Of a DNA stretch of 5,208 nucleotides, positions 1-5,208 are shown piece by piece. Every line of letters starts with the position of its first letter. Within the stretch, counting starts at the first letter, position 1. Below the pieces are notes generated by a model. The model was not told the origin of the DNA. It ran no database searches and worked only from the letters and a program-made list of their open reading frames with translations. The stretch covers positions 1-5,208 of the forward strand of contig JAEYFY010000179.1 of assembly GCA_023454395.1 (NCBI GenBank), in the 5' to 3' direction. This stretch comes from Pseudomonadota bacterium (lineage in GTDB: Bacteria > Pseudomonadota > Gammaproteobacteria > Enterobacterales > Enterobacteriaceae). The translations under genes were made by a program, and so were the position numbers.

Positions 1-30
1 AAAGTAATTATCTTTGTTGGCAACGCGGAG

Positions 31-39
31 ATTCTAACA
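31..39 (-). promoter_or_regulatory. Extended -10 promoter element, probably for aroK
   Basis: On the minus strand the sequence reads TGTTAGAAT, an extended -10 (TG-N-TAGAAT) with five of six matches to TATAAT. No good -35 hexamer sits 16-18 bp upstream, which is tolerable for extended -10 promoters. It lies just downstream of the candidate terminator and points off the left edge, where aroK is expected. In E. coli aroK heads a long operon (aroK-aroB-damX-dam and beyond). Assignment to aroK is inferred from gene order. Confidence 0.4.
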
Positions 40-107
40 CAATTTAGTCGGAAAACCGCATCTGATAATATTGTCTTTTTCGTCATCAATCGATCAATAT
101 TACATAT

Positions 108-137
108 AAAAAGCCCTACCTCCAAGAATAGAGGAAG
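108..137 (-). terminator. Candidate Rho-independent terminator of the hof operon
   Basis: Read on the minus strand, arms at 129-137 and 116-124 form a nine-position stem (CTTCCTCTA with TGGAGGTAG). It has one T-T mismatch, one G-U wobble and a TTCT tetraloop, and is followed after GGC by five T at 108-112. The wobble pairs only in minus-strand RNA; on the plus strand the same position is a C-A mismatch and no T-run follows, so the minus orientation is favoured. The stem is only moderately stable. It lies about 200 nt past the hofQ stop and upstream of the probable aroK promoter, which fits an operon boundary. Confidence 0.5.
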
Positions 138-187
138 TGCATAAAATGTATCCGTATTTTTATTGTGATGTTTCAGGTTCACTCAAA

Positions 188-209
188 TTAGCTAACCCTT
201 GTAAGCTAA
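188..209. repeat. Short inverted repeat TTAGCT/AGCTAA
   Basis: The arms TTAGCT (188-193) and AGCTAA (204-209) are separated by 10 nt. The dyad overlaps the -10 of the minus-strand promoter candidate, so it could be an operator or a small hairpin. At six base pairs in AT-rich DNA it could also be chance. Confidence 0.25.
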
Positions 210-226
210 ATCGCCTTCATCGTCAA
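198..226 (-). promoter_or_regulatory. Candidate sigma-70 promoter inside the hofQ-aroK gap
   Basis: On the minus strand TTGACG (221-226) is followed by a 17-bp spacer and TACAAG (198-203), giving five of six and four of six matches to the sigma-70 hexamers. Transcription would begin near 190-193 and run into the hairpin at 116-137, giving a transcript of roughly 80 nt if termination is efficient, or an upstream aroK promoter if not. It is a consensus match only, in DNA where such matches arise easily. Confidence 0.3.
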
Positions 227-337
227 ATCTATAAATACTGATTATAAGAAAAAACAATGAATAACTCTCAGTTTAATCCTAGTAAAAAACATGTAGTGCT
301 TTGTATTTTATAATAAAAGTATTTATCACATAAAAAA

Positions 338-1438
338 TTAGATTAATTTGGGTGTAATAAAAATAACCAATTCATGGCGACTGTGTTGATCTCTTTTATG
401 ACTGAAAAGTACGCCTAGTAATGGAATAGAGGATAAGAAGGGGATCTTTGCTGTGTGTTCTTGTTGCTTTTGCTGAAATATACCTCCTAACATAATGGTT
501 TCTCCGTCTCGAATAGTCACTTCTGTGCTGATCTCTTGCTTATCAATAGACAGATGTTCACTTCCACCTTGAACAAGTGCAATGCCCGGTGTGTTTTGAC
601 TAATCTTAAGTATTAACCTTATCTTTTTATTTCTCTGAATAATGGGGGTTACTTCCATACCCAAAACGGCTTCTTTAAATTGAACTCGTGTAATTTCATT
701 ATCTCGACTGACATAGGGGATCTCCGTTCCTTGTTTAATGGATGCTGTTTTTTCATGAGCGGTTGTGAGCCGTGGACTTGCAATGATAGATAACTGTTTC
801 TCTTGTTCTAACGCACTTAATTCAAGCTCTAATAGACGCCCATTAATTCTGGCAATATTAAAGGCAATATAGTGCAGGGGATTTTTGGTGTTTTGATGGA
901 GTGATAATGCAGAAAGTGAAGGCGTTGATGGCGCCGAATTAAGCGAGGAGGTTGTTGAAATAGCATTAGGTATGGTAGATGCAGCTTCGGTTTGTGTTTT
1001 TAATGCTTGTAATCCCCATTGAGTACCTAATTCATTTAAAGCATCCTGACTGCTACTCACAATATGTGCGGTGATATGAACTTGTTGTTGTGGAGTGTCC
1101 CGTAATTTTAGCCAATCCTCAATTTCAGACAGTGTTTTACTATTATCAACGATTGAAAGACTATTCGCTTCTCTATCAATAATAACTCGCCCCTGCTGAC
1201 TTAGTAATGGAATAGTGTGATTACTGAGTTGTTCGCCTAGTCTCTCAGCATCAGCATAATTTAAAGGGTAAAGTTGGTGATGTAACTCTTCAGGTTGCTC
1301 CGTAGTTGATGTTCGCTCTTCAATAAAAGTAGATGATATCTTTTCATCATCGATATTCTCAGGAAAGAAGGGATCTCGGGTGTGAGCCAAAGTAGCGGTA
1401 GTCATACATAATATGACGATTAAAATTCCTATCTTCAT
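338..1438 (-). CDS. hofQ: HofQ-type secretin, short form with HofP-like N-terminus
   Basis: This gene encodes a secretin of the PilQ/HofQ family, the outer-membrane ring proposed to pass DNA (or a pilus) into the periplasm. The 366-residue protein has a signal peptide (1-18, probable cleavage after TLA), a linker carrying RDPFFP (21-26), an N1-type secretin_N domain (about 52-113) and the secretin domain (about 118-365). Close matches to recalled E. coli HofQ include FNIARINGRLLELELSALEQ (193-212), ASPRL (220-224), KEAVLGMEVTP (255-265), LGGIF (317-321), IPLLGVLF (338-345) and VIFITPKLI at the end. Residues 148-185 are a Ser/Thr/Ala/Asn-rich low-complexity segment. It is shorter than E. coli HofQ (about 412 residues) because the STN/N0 domain is absent; the first 30 residues look more like HofP. 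The ATG overlaps the hofO stop in ATGA, and AGGGTGA (1445-1451) lies 6 nt upstream. Secretin identity is very secure; function in DNA uptake is by homology. Confidence 0.93.
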   Translation of the reverse strand: MKIGILIVILCMTTATLAHTRDPFFPENIDDEKISSTFIEERTSTTEQPEELHHQLYPLNYADAERLGEQLSNHTIPLLSQQGRVIIDREANSLSIVDNSKTLSEIEDWLKLRDTPQQQVHITAHIVSSSQDALNELGTQWGLQALKTQTEAASTIPNAISTTSSLNSAPSTPSLSALSLHQNTKNPLHYIAFNIARINGRLLELELSALEQEKQLSIIASPRLTTAHEKTASIKQGTEIPYVSRDNEITRVQFKEAVLGMEVTPIIQRNKKIRLILKISQNTPGIALVQGGSEHLSIDKQEISTEVTIRDGETIMLGGIFQQKQQEHTAKIPFLSSIPLLGVLFSHKRDQHSRHELVIFITPKLI

Positions 1439-1965
1439 GATATATCACCCTGTATTGCGCTAGGATAACTTAGCTCTGTAAGGCTTATTTGTACTGAAAT
1501 TAAATGGGTTTCTATTGGAATAATATTTAGAGAAACCAGTGCTAAACTTGTTTGATTGAGGTATTCCAAGAGTGTTAAAAACTGTGGGTAAGACAAAGTA
1601 AAAGTGAGTTTATATAAAGAGTTAGGCGAGTTTTCCCAAATCTCCGGTATAAAATGGTAAGTCATCAGTAAGCGTTGTAATTGCTCACTAACCGGTAGGT
1701 TATCGAATGGAATGTCATAATCTATTTGTTGTGTGATTAGTGAATGAATAGATGGCATTGTGTCTAACGCGCTCTGATAGTGATTAATACGCTTTAGTCT
1801 TTGTACTATTTCTAGGTGTTGTTGAGCTATCTCTTGCTGGTAGTCCGTATAGATAAAGAGGTAATAAAATAGAAGGGTAATAAAAGGTATTATTAAGCTC
1901 AGTAAAGTGAGTTTCCACTTGGGTAGAAACGCAATAAGTAACAACCATTGTGCATTTATTTTCAT
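1435..1965 (-). CDS. hofO: HofO, PilO-like inner-membrane assembly protein
   Basis: The product is probably the PilO-like member of the DNA-uptake/type IV pilus platform, which pairs with HofN in the inner membrane and links cytoplasmic HofM to periplasmic parts. The 176 residues show the PilO layout: a short cytoplasmic N-terminus, one membrane segment (about 18-38, rich in Leu, Ile and Phe), a short coiled-coil-like stretch (about 42-65) and a small periplasmic alpha/beta domain (about 90-165) ending in alternating hydrophobic strands. Sequence similarity in this family is low, so the assignment rests mainly on topology and position between hofN and hofQ. The start overlaps the hofN stop (ATGA), with GAGGGA (1971-1976) 5 nt upstream. 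The TGA stop overlaps the hofQ start, where hofP sits in E. coli. Confidence 0.8.
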   Translation of the reverse strand: MKINAQWLLLIAFLPKWKLTLLSLIIPFITLLFYYLFIYTDYQQEIAQQHLEIVQRLKRINHYQSALDTMPSIHSLITQQIDYDIPFDNLPVSEQLQRLLMTYHFIPEIWENSPNSLYKLTFTLSYPQFLTLLEYLNQTSLALVSLNIIPIETHLISVQISLTELSYPSAIQGDIS

Positions 1966-2540
1966 TGGTTTCCCTCATCTTCTTCACTTTCCTCATTCCA
2001 TCGCGCTTGTTCTTCTGATTTTCCATTTAAATGTATTTCTGTATAAGACGGATCAGTTTTGCTTTGTTGTAAATAACTCAACACTAAAGAGGCTAAAACA
2101 GGGTGATTTTTAAGGTTGGTAATAAAGGAAAGTGATTGTGTATTGGGAAGTGTCAGATGGAGTGAGCGTTGATTATCTGCCTCACCATAGTGGCTAATCC
2201 AACCGGTTGAGGGAAGATGTGTTTCGATAGCTCGAAAGAAGCGAATGTAATGTAAATAGCGCAACCAGTTTTGATAATAGAGTGAATAGTGTTGATAGCG
2301 TAAAAGTGTCTGTTTTTTCTGTTGTTGATGTATATCGAGCTGTTTTAGCAATAAATCTTCTTGTTGTTGAGTTTGGCGTTGTTGATCTGTTATGAGTGAG
2401 CGTTTTTGTGCTAAATGGTAGGTGTAATAGCTACAAATAACGAAAGTGATCGTGACCAATGATAGTGTTTGAAAAAGCCATAACAATGCATTTTGCCTAA
2501 ATAAACGGCTGCGCCAAGGTAAGTAATTTACTTGATACAT
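1962..2540 (-). CDS. hofN: HofN, PilN-like inner-membrane assembly protein
   Basis: This is the PilN-like platform protein: its cytoplasmic N-terminal peptide docks on HofM and its periplasmic part pairs with HofO. The 192-residue protein carries the PilN hallmark near its start, VNYLPWR (4-10), equivalent to NFLPWR in E. coli HofN. A membrane segment follows (about 18-38), then a Gln-rich coiled-coil region (about 45-80) and a periplasmic domain (about 100-172). The tail is strongly acidic (EESEEDEGNQ, 183-192). The start overlaps the last codons of hofM by 13 nt; AAGAGGTG (2543-2550) puts its GAGG core 4 nt from the ATG, a short but usable spacing. The ATG gives the N-terminal LPWR motif its normal place, supporting this start. 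Confidence 0.87.
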   Translation of the reverse strand: MYQVNYLPWRSRLFRQNALLWLFQTLSLVTITFVICSYYTYHLAQKRSLITDQQRQTQQQEDLLLKQLDIHQQQKKQTLLRYQHYSLYYQNWLRYLHYIRFFRAIETHLPSTGWISHYGEADNQRSLHLTLPNTQSLSFITNLKNHPVLASLVLSYLQQSKTDPSYTEIHLNGKSEEQARWNEESEEDEGNQ

Positions 2541-3352
2541 AACACCTCTTCAGGGCGTAATGCTAAACCCAAAGCAACAAGTGGAATGAGATTTTTATCT
2601 AACGTTGTGTTAAATAAGTCGAGGGAAAGATGGGGCCAAATAGGCATCAACTGACTAAAATAGTCTTCATTATCACCTGTTAAGTAACACTGCTTTAATG
2701 ACCAATGATATTTTTCTATTAACTGGTAAATACAGGCTTGTTGCTCTTGTTGGTTTTCATAGGCAAGAGTGCCGTAATGGGGCATGTTTTCATCAGATGA
2801 TATCCAAAGTAGCGTTTTGTTTTTACAGTACAAAAGTGGGTACTGAGGTGAGATATCAAGGTAAGTTGCTAAATAGCGTAGTGCGCATGCCGGGGTATCA
2901 ATCGCAGTTATTGTTAAGTTTATTTGAGAAAACAAATCAATATACTTATCTAAAATCGTTTTATGGCACAGATGAATAGCGAGTTTCCCCTTATTTTGCC
3001 GATAATCAAAATTAACAGGGATTTTCGTATTTTGTGTGTAAGATGTGGCTCGTAGTTGCGCTAACCGATAACATGCTGCTGATGTAAGGGAAACTGCATG
3101 AGGCAGTGAGATAATTTGATAGTTTTCATAAATATCTGGTAGAGAAAGCGTAACATTATTAATTGAGGGTAATTTTTTACGCCAACTTATTAGGATTTCT
3201 CTTAATTTTATGTCATTTAAATCGTCATTAAGAGGTAAAGGGAATTGCCAAAATGCACTGATCTTCCATTGTTTATTCTGCTGAAATACCAAAACTGCAT
3301 TGATATGATGAGTGTTAATTTCAATACCAATCTGGTAATTGTGTGTTTCCAT
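2528..3352 (-). CDS. hofM: HofM, PilM-like cytoplasmic actin-fold protein
   Basis: This is the first gene of the operon and encodes a PilM-like protein of the actin/FtsA fold, expected on the cytoplasmic face bound to the N-terminus of HofN. The 274 residues align by eye with recalled E. coli HofM (about 259 residues): YQIGIEI near the start, FWQFPLPLND (34-43), VTLSLP (67-72), FDYRQ (115-119), ITAIDTPACALRYL (148-161) and ALGLALRP (260-267) near the end. There is no signal peptide or membrane segment, as expected. The phosphate-1 loop typical of PilM (GIDIGSS-like) is degenerate here (GIEINTHH, 9-16), and the later glycine-rich motif reads LTGDNED (224-230); loss of nucleotide binding is therefore possible, as E. 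coli HofM also seems degenerate. The ATG has only a weak GGA (3361-3363) at 8 nt. The stop lies 13 nt inside hofN. Confidence 0.87.
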   Translation of the reverse strand: METHNYQIGIEINTHHINAVLVFQQNKQWKISAFWQFPLPLNDDLNDIKLREILISWRKKLPSINNVTLSLPDIYENYQIISLPHAVSLTSAACYRLAQLRATSYTQNTKIPVNFDYRQNKGKLAIHLCHKTILDKYIDLFSQINLTITAIDTPACALRYLATYLDISPQYPLLYCKNKTLLWISSDENMPHYGTLAYENQQEQQACIYQLIEKYHWSLKQCYLTGDNEDYFSQLMPIWPHLSLDLFNTTLDKNLIPLVALGLALRPEEVLCIK

Positions 3353-3409
3353 AAATGATATCCATATCTATTGATGAGTAATTGCCTATTTTCGAAGAGG
3401 CGTTACCTT

Positions 3410-3415
3410 TATACT
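3410..3415 (+). promoter_or_regulatory. Candidate -10 of the mrcA promoter
   Basis: TATACT matches TATAAT at five of six positions and lies about 50 nt before the mrcA start, giving a leader of about 45 nt. The -35 at 16-17 bp is poor (T-rich); the better TTGCCT (3382-3387) is 22 bp away, too far for a normal promoter. Identification is by consensus only. Confidence 0.35.
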
Positions 3416-3426
3416 ACGCACTGTTT

Positions 3427-3436
3427 GTTTATAAAC
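3427..3436. repeat. Perfect 10-bp palindrome in the mrcA leader
   Basis: GTTTATAAAC is a perfect palindrome lying between the candidate mrcA -10 and the start codon. It could be a protein-binding site, but it is AT-rich and also contains a TATAAA, an alternative -10, so no role is assigned. Confidence 0.25.
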
Positions 3437-3455
3437 TGCCCAATTCACATTACAT

Positions 3456-3460
3456 GGGAA
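3456..3460 (+). promoter_or_regulatory. Ribosome binding site supporting the mrcA GTG start
   Basis: GGGAA lies 7 nt before the GTG at 3468. It supports GTG as the start: no in-frame ATG occurs upstream before the stop at 3432, and the first internal ATG (codon 25) would remove most of the membrane anchor. Confidence 0.55.
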
Positions 3461-3467
3461 ATTTAAG

Positions 3468-5208
3468 GTGAAGTTCTTAAAATATTTTTTCATCTTCGTT
3501 TTTGCTTGCATAATTTTGGGAGCTGCCTCGATATACGGTATGTATAAGTATGTAGAGCCTCAGTTACCCGATGTCGCGACATTAAAAGATGTTCGTTTAC
3601 AAACTCCTATGCAGGTATTTAGTGCAGACGGAGAGTTGATTGCGCAATACGGCGAAAAACGTCGTTTACCGCTAACATTGGAGGAGATACCTCCTCAACT
3701 TATTAATGCTTTTATCGCAACAGAAGATACGCGTTTTCGTGAACACCACGGTATTGACCCTATTGGGATCTCGCGTGCTGTTGTCGTGGCATTAACATCA
3801 GGACAAGCCTCTCAAGGCGCGAGTACCATTACGCAACAATTAGCTAGAAATTTCTTTTTAACACCTGAAAAGAAATTAATGCGAAAAATAAAAGAAGCCT
3901 TCTTGGCGATCCGCATTGAGAAAGAGCTGACTAAAGATGAAATTTTAGCGCTGTATCTAAATAAAATTTATCTAGGTAACCGCGCTTATGGTGTGGGTGC
4001 TGCGGCTTATGTTTACTTTGGTAAAAGTGTTCATGATCTTAGCCTAAATGAAATGGCTGTCATTGCTGGTTTACCGAAAGCACCATCGACACTTAACCCA
4101 CTCTATTCTTATGATCGTGCCTTAAAACGTCGTAATGTCGTTTTACAGCGTATGTATGAAGAGAACTATATCACTCGTGCGCAGTATGAAAGTGCAAGAG
4201 CCGAGCCTATTGTTGCTAAATACCATGCACCACAAATTGATTTCTCTGCACCTTATTTAACAGAAATGGTGAGAATGGAGATGTATGAGCGCTATGGTGA
4301 AAATGCTTATACAGATGGCTATAAAATTTACACTACGGTGGTTCGTAAAGATCAATTAGCCGCAGAAAAAGCCTTGCGTGACAATGTTATCGACTACGAC
4401 ATGCGTCATGGTTACCGTGGCGCTCAAGAAGTTTTGTGGCGTGAAGGACAAACACCATGGGATAACGAAGCTATCAACAAGAAATTAAAAGGGATCCAAA
4501 CTTATGGTCCTTTAATTCCTGCGGTTGTGTTATCCGCTGATGCGAAAGAAGCCAAAGTTATCTTAAAAACGGGCGACAACATTACGCTAGATTTAAAAGC
4601 GGTTCGTTGGGCGCGTAAATTTATTTCTGATACCTCTCAAGGCGCAACACCAACAAAAGTTGATGCCGTTGTGCATGCTGGTGAGCAAATTTGGGTACGC
4701 CAAAATAACGAAAACAATTGGGTACTTGCGCAACTTCCGGGTGTTAATGCTGCATTTGTTGCATTAGATCCTATCAATGGAGGGATTATTGCGCTGGTTG
4801 GTGGTTTTGATTTTGAGATCAGTAAATTTAACCGGGTTTCTCAATCGTTACGCCAAGTCGGTTCAAACATTAAACCTTTCTTATATGCTGCTGCATTAGA
4901 TAAAGGGTTAACGTTATCGACACTGCTTAATGACTTACCGATTAGCCGTTGGGATGCCGGTGCGGGAACAGATTGGCGTCCTAAAAACTCACCGCCAACT
5001 TATGCTGGTCCTATTCGTTTACGTCAAGGTTTAGGTCAGTCTAAAAACGTGGTGATGGTACGTGCAATGCGCGCAATGGGTGTGGATTATGCTGCTGATT
5101 ATCTATTACGTTTTGGTTTCCCTAATCAAAATATCGATAGAACAGAATCTTTAGCATTAGGATCACCATCATTTACACCAATGCAAATGGTACGAGGGTT
5201 TGCTGTTA
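3468..5208 (+). CDS. mrcA: Penicillin-binding protein 1A (PBP1A), 5' part
   Basis: This encodes the class A penicillin-binding protein PBP1A, a bifunctional inner-membrane enzyme that polymerises lipid II into glycan strands and cross-links the peptides. The window holds 580 codons of about 850; the gene runs off the right edge. Seen in order: a short cytoplasmic start and membrane anchor (about 6-25); the GT51 glycosyltransferase domain with EDTRFREHHG (catalytic Glu86), GASTITQQLARN (117-128), RKIKE and ILALYLNKIYLG; an OB-like region (about 310-425), which in E. coli contacts the activator LpoA; and the transpeptidase from about 430 with SNIK (nucleophile Ser466) and SKN (Ser525). The KTG box would lie beyond the edge. 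Identity to recalled E. coli PBP1A is high and nearly gap-free, with Glu86 at the same number. The start is GTG. The gene is divergent from hofM, as in E. coli. No damage is seen. Confidence 0.97.
   Translation, partial: MKFLKYFFIFVFACIILGAASIYGMYKYVEPQLPDVATLKDVRLQTPMQVFSADGELIAQYGEKRRLPLTLEEIPPQLINAFIATEDTRFREHHGIDPIGISRAVVVALTSGQASQGASTITQQLARNFFLTPEKKLMRKIKEAFLAIRIEKELTKDEILALYLNKIYLGNRAYGVGAAAYVYFGKSVHDLSLNEMAVIAGLPKAPSTLNPLYSYDRALKRRNVVLQRMYEENYITRAQYESARAEPIVAKYHAPQIDFSAPYLTEMVRMEMYERYGENAYTDGYKIYTTVVRKDQLAAEKALRDNVIDYDMRHGYRGAQEVLWREGQTPWDNEAINKKLKGIQTYGPLIPAVVLSADAKEAKVILKTGDNITLDLKAVRWARKFISDTSQGATPTKVDAVVHAGEQIWVRQNNENNWVLAQLPGVNAAFVALDPINGGIIALVGGFDFEISKFNRVSQSLRQVGSNIKPFLYAAALDKGLTLSTLLNDLPISRWDAGAGTDWRPKNSPPTYAGPIRLRQGLGQSKNVVMVRAMRAMGVDYAADYLLRFGFPNQNIDRTESLALGSPSFTPMQMVRGFAV

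Larger units (their letters stand above)
1..337. other. Non-coding region between hofQ and the expected aroK
   Basis: This AT-rich stretch lies downstream of hofQ. In E. coli, aroK follows hofQ in the same direction, so the region is probably the hof operon 3' end plus the aroK promoter and leader. No aroK coding sequence is visible, so its start must lie left of the window. What can be seen is a TTGACG/TACAAG promoter-like pair, a TTAGCT/AGCTAA dyad, a hairpin followed by five T on the minus strand, and an extended -10 near the left end. A 31-codon plus-strand reading frame (146-241) has a good Shine-Dalgarno sequence but lies antisense to these signals and is treated only as a finding. The gene order is seen in the window only as far as hofQ; aroK itself is inferred. 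Confidence 0.6.
3353..3467. promoter_or_regulatory. Divergent hofM-mrcA promoter region
   Basis: This 115-bp spacer must hold promoters for both the leftward hof operon and rightward mrcA. In several gammaproteobacteria competence operons are controlled by CRP with Sxy at CRP-S sites (TGCGA-N6-TCGCA). I scanned both strands and see neither a convincing CRP-S nor a canonical CRP site (TGTGA-N6-TCACA). An imperfect dyad, GCCT (3384-3387) with AGGC (3398-3401) around TTCGAA, is the only symmetric element on the hofM side. No hofM -10/-35 pair stands out. Confidence 0.6.

Noticed and set aside
241..246. Perfect TATAAT on the minus strand downstream of hofQ
   Set aside because: No acceptable -35 lies 15-19 bp upstream and there is no TG extension; such hexamers are frequent by chance in DNA this AT-rich.
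332..349. AT-only hairpin AAATTA/TAATTT with a T-run at the hofQ stop codon (minus strand)
   Set aside because: A six-pair stem made only of A-T pairs is too weak to act as an intrinsic terminator; the hairpin at 116-137 is better.
1784..2026. 80-residue open frame on the minus strand across the hofN/hofO junction
   Set aside because: It lies in another frame over two well-supported genes, has no recognisable domain, and is explained as a chance frame.
1907..2113. 68-residue open frame on the plus strand
   Set aside because: It is antisense to hofN and hofO with no plausible upstream signals or family resemblance.
2698..2979. 93-residue open frame on the plus strand
   Set aside because: It is antisense inside hofM, whose family motifs are clear; the frame has no independent support.
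3353..3467. CRP-S or CRP operator for the hof operon
   Set aside because: It was expected from other competence operons, but neither TGCGA-N6-TCGCA nor TGTGA-N6-TCACA is found in acceptable form on either strand.
3454..3471. Five-codon upstream frame (ATG at 3454, TGA overlapping the mrcA GTG)
   Set aside because: Its ATG has no good Shine-Dalgarno and overlaps the mrcA ribosome binding site; it is most likely chance.

Overview
The window is AT-rich chromosomal DNA from a gammaproteobacterium of the order Enterobacterales. The low GC content and the near-colinearity of its PBP1A with the E. coli protein suggest Morganellaceae (Proteus, or a relative such as Providencia). This placement is inferred from composition and recalled E. 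coli proteins, not from a database search. The locus is the conserved mrcA / hofMNO(P)Q / aroK neighbourhood.

Layout: positions 1-337 hold no convincing protein gene. They carry minus-strand signals: a candidate promoter at 198-226, an intrinsic terminator at 108-137, and an extended -10 element at 31-39. The last probably drives aroK, which would start just beyond the left edge. Positions 338-3352 are a tight minus-strand operon read right to left: hofM (PilM-like), hofN (PilN-like), hofO (PilO-like) and hofQ (secretin). Every junction overlaps (13, 4 and 4 nt), so translation is probably coupled. A 115-bp divergent spacer (3353-3467) separates hofM from mrcA. mrcA runs rightward from a GTG start at 3468 and leaves the window after 580 codons.

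Function: HofM, HofN and HofO resemble the inner-membrane assembly platform of type IV pili and DNA-uptake machines. HofQ is the outer-membrane secretin through which DNA is thought to enter. In E. coli these genes are linked to the use of DNA as a nutrient. mrcA encodes the bifunctional peptidoglycan synthase PBP1A; its pairing with the hof operon is conserved gene order, not a shared pathway.

The most interesting point is that no separate hofP (PilP-like) gene lies between hofO and hofQ, and the hofQ product is short and lacks the N-terminal STN/N0 domain of E. coli HofQ. In its place is a signal peptide followed by RDPFFPENID, which resembles the start of HofP. The gene looks like an in-frame hofP'-'hofQ fusion that lost the HofP core and the secretin N0 domain together. 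In type IV pilus systems these two modules bind each other. No mobile elements, CRISPR arrays, tRNA or rRNA genes were seen.
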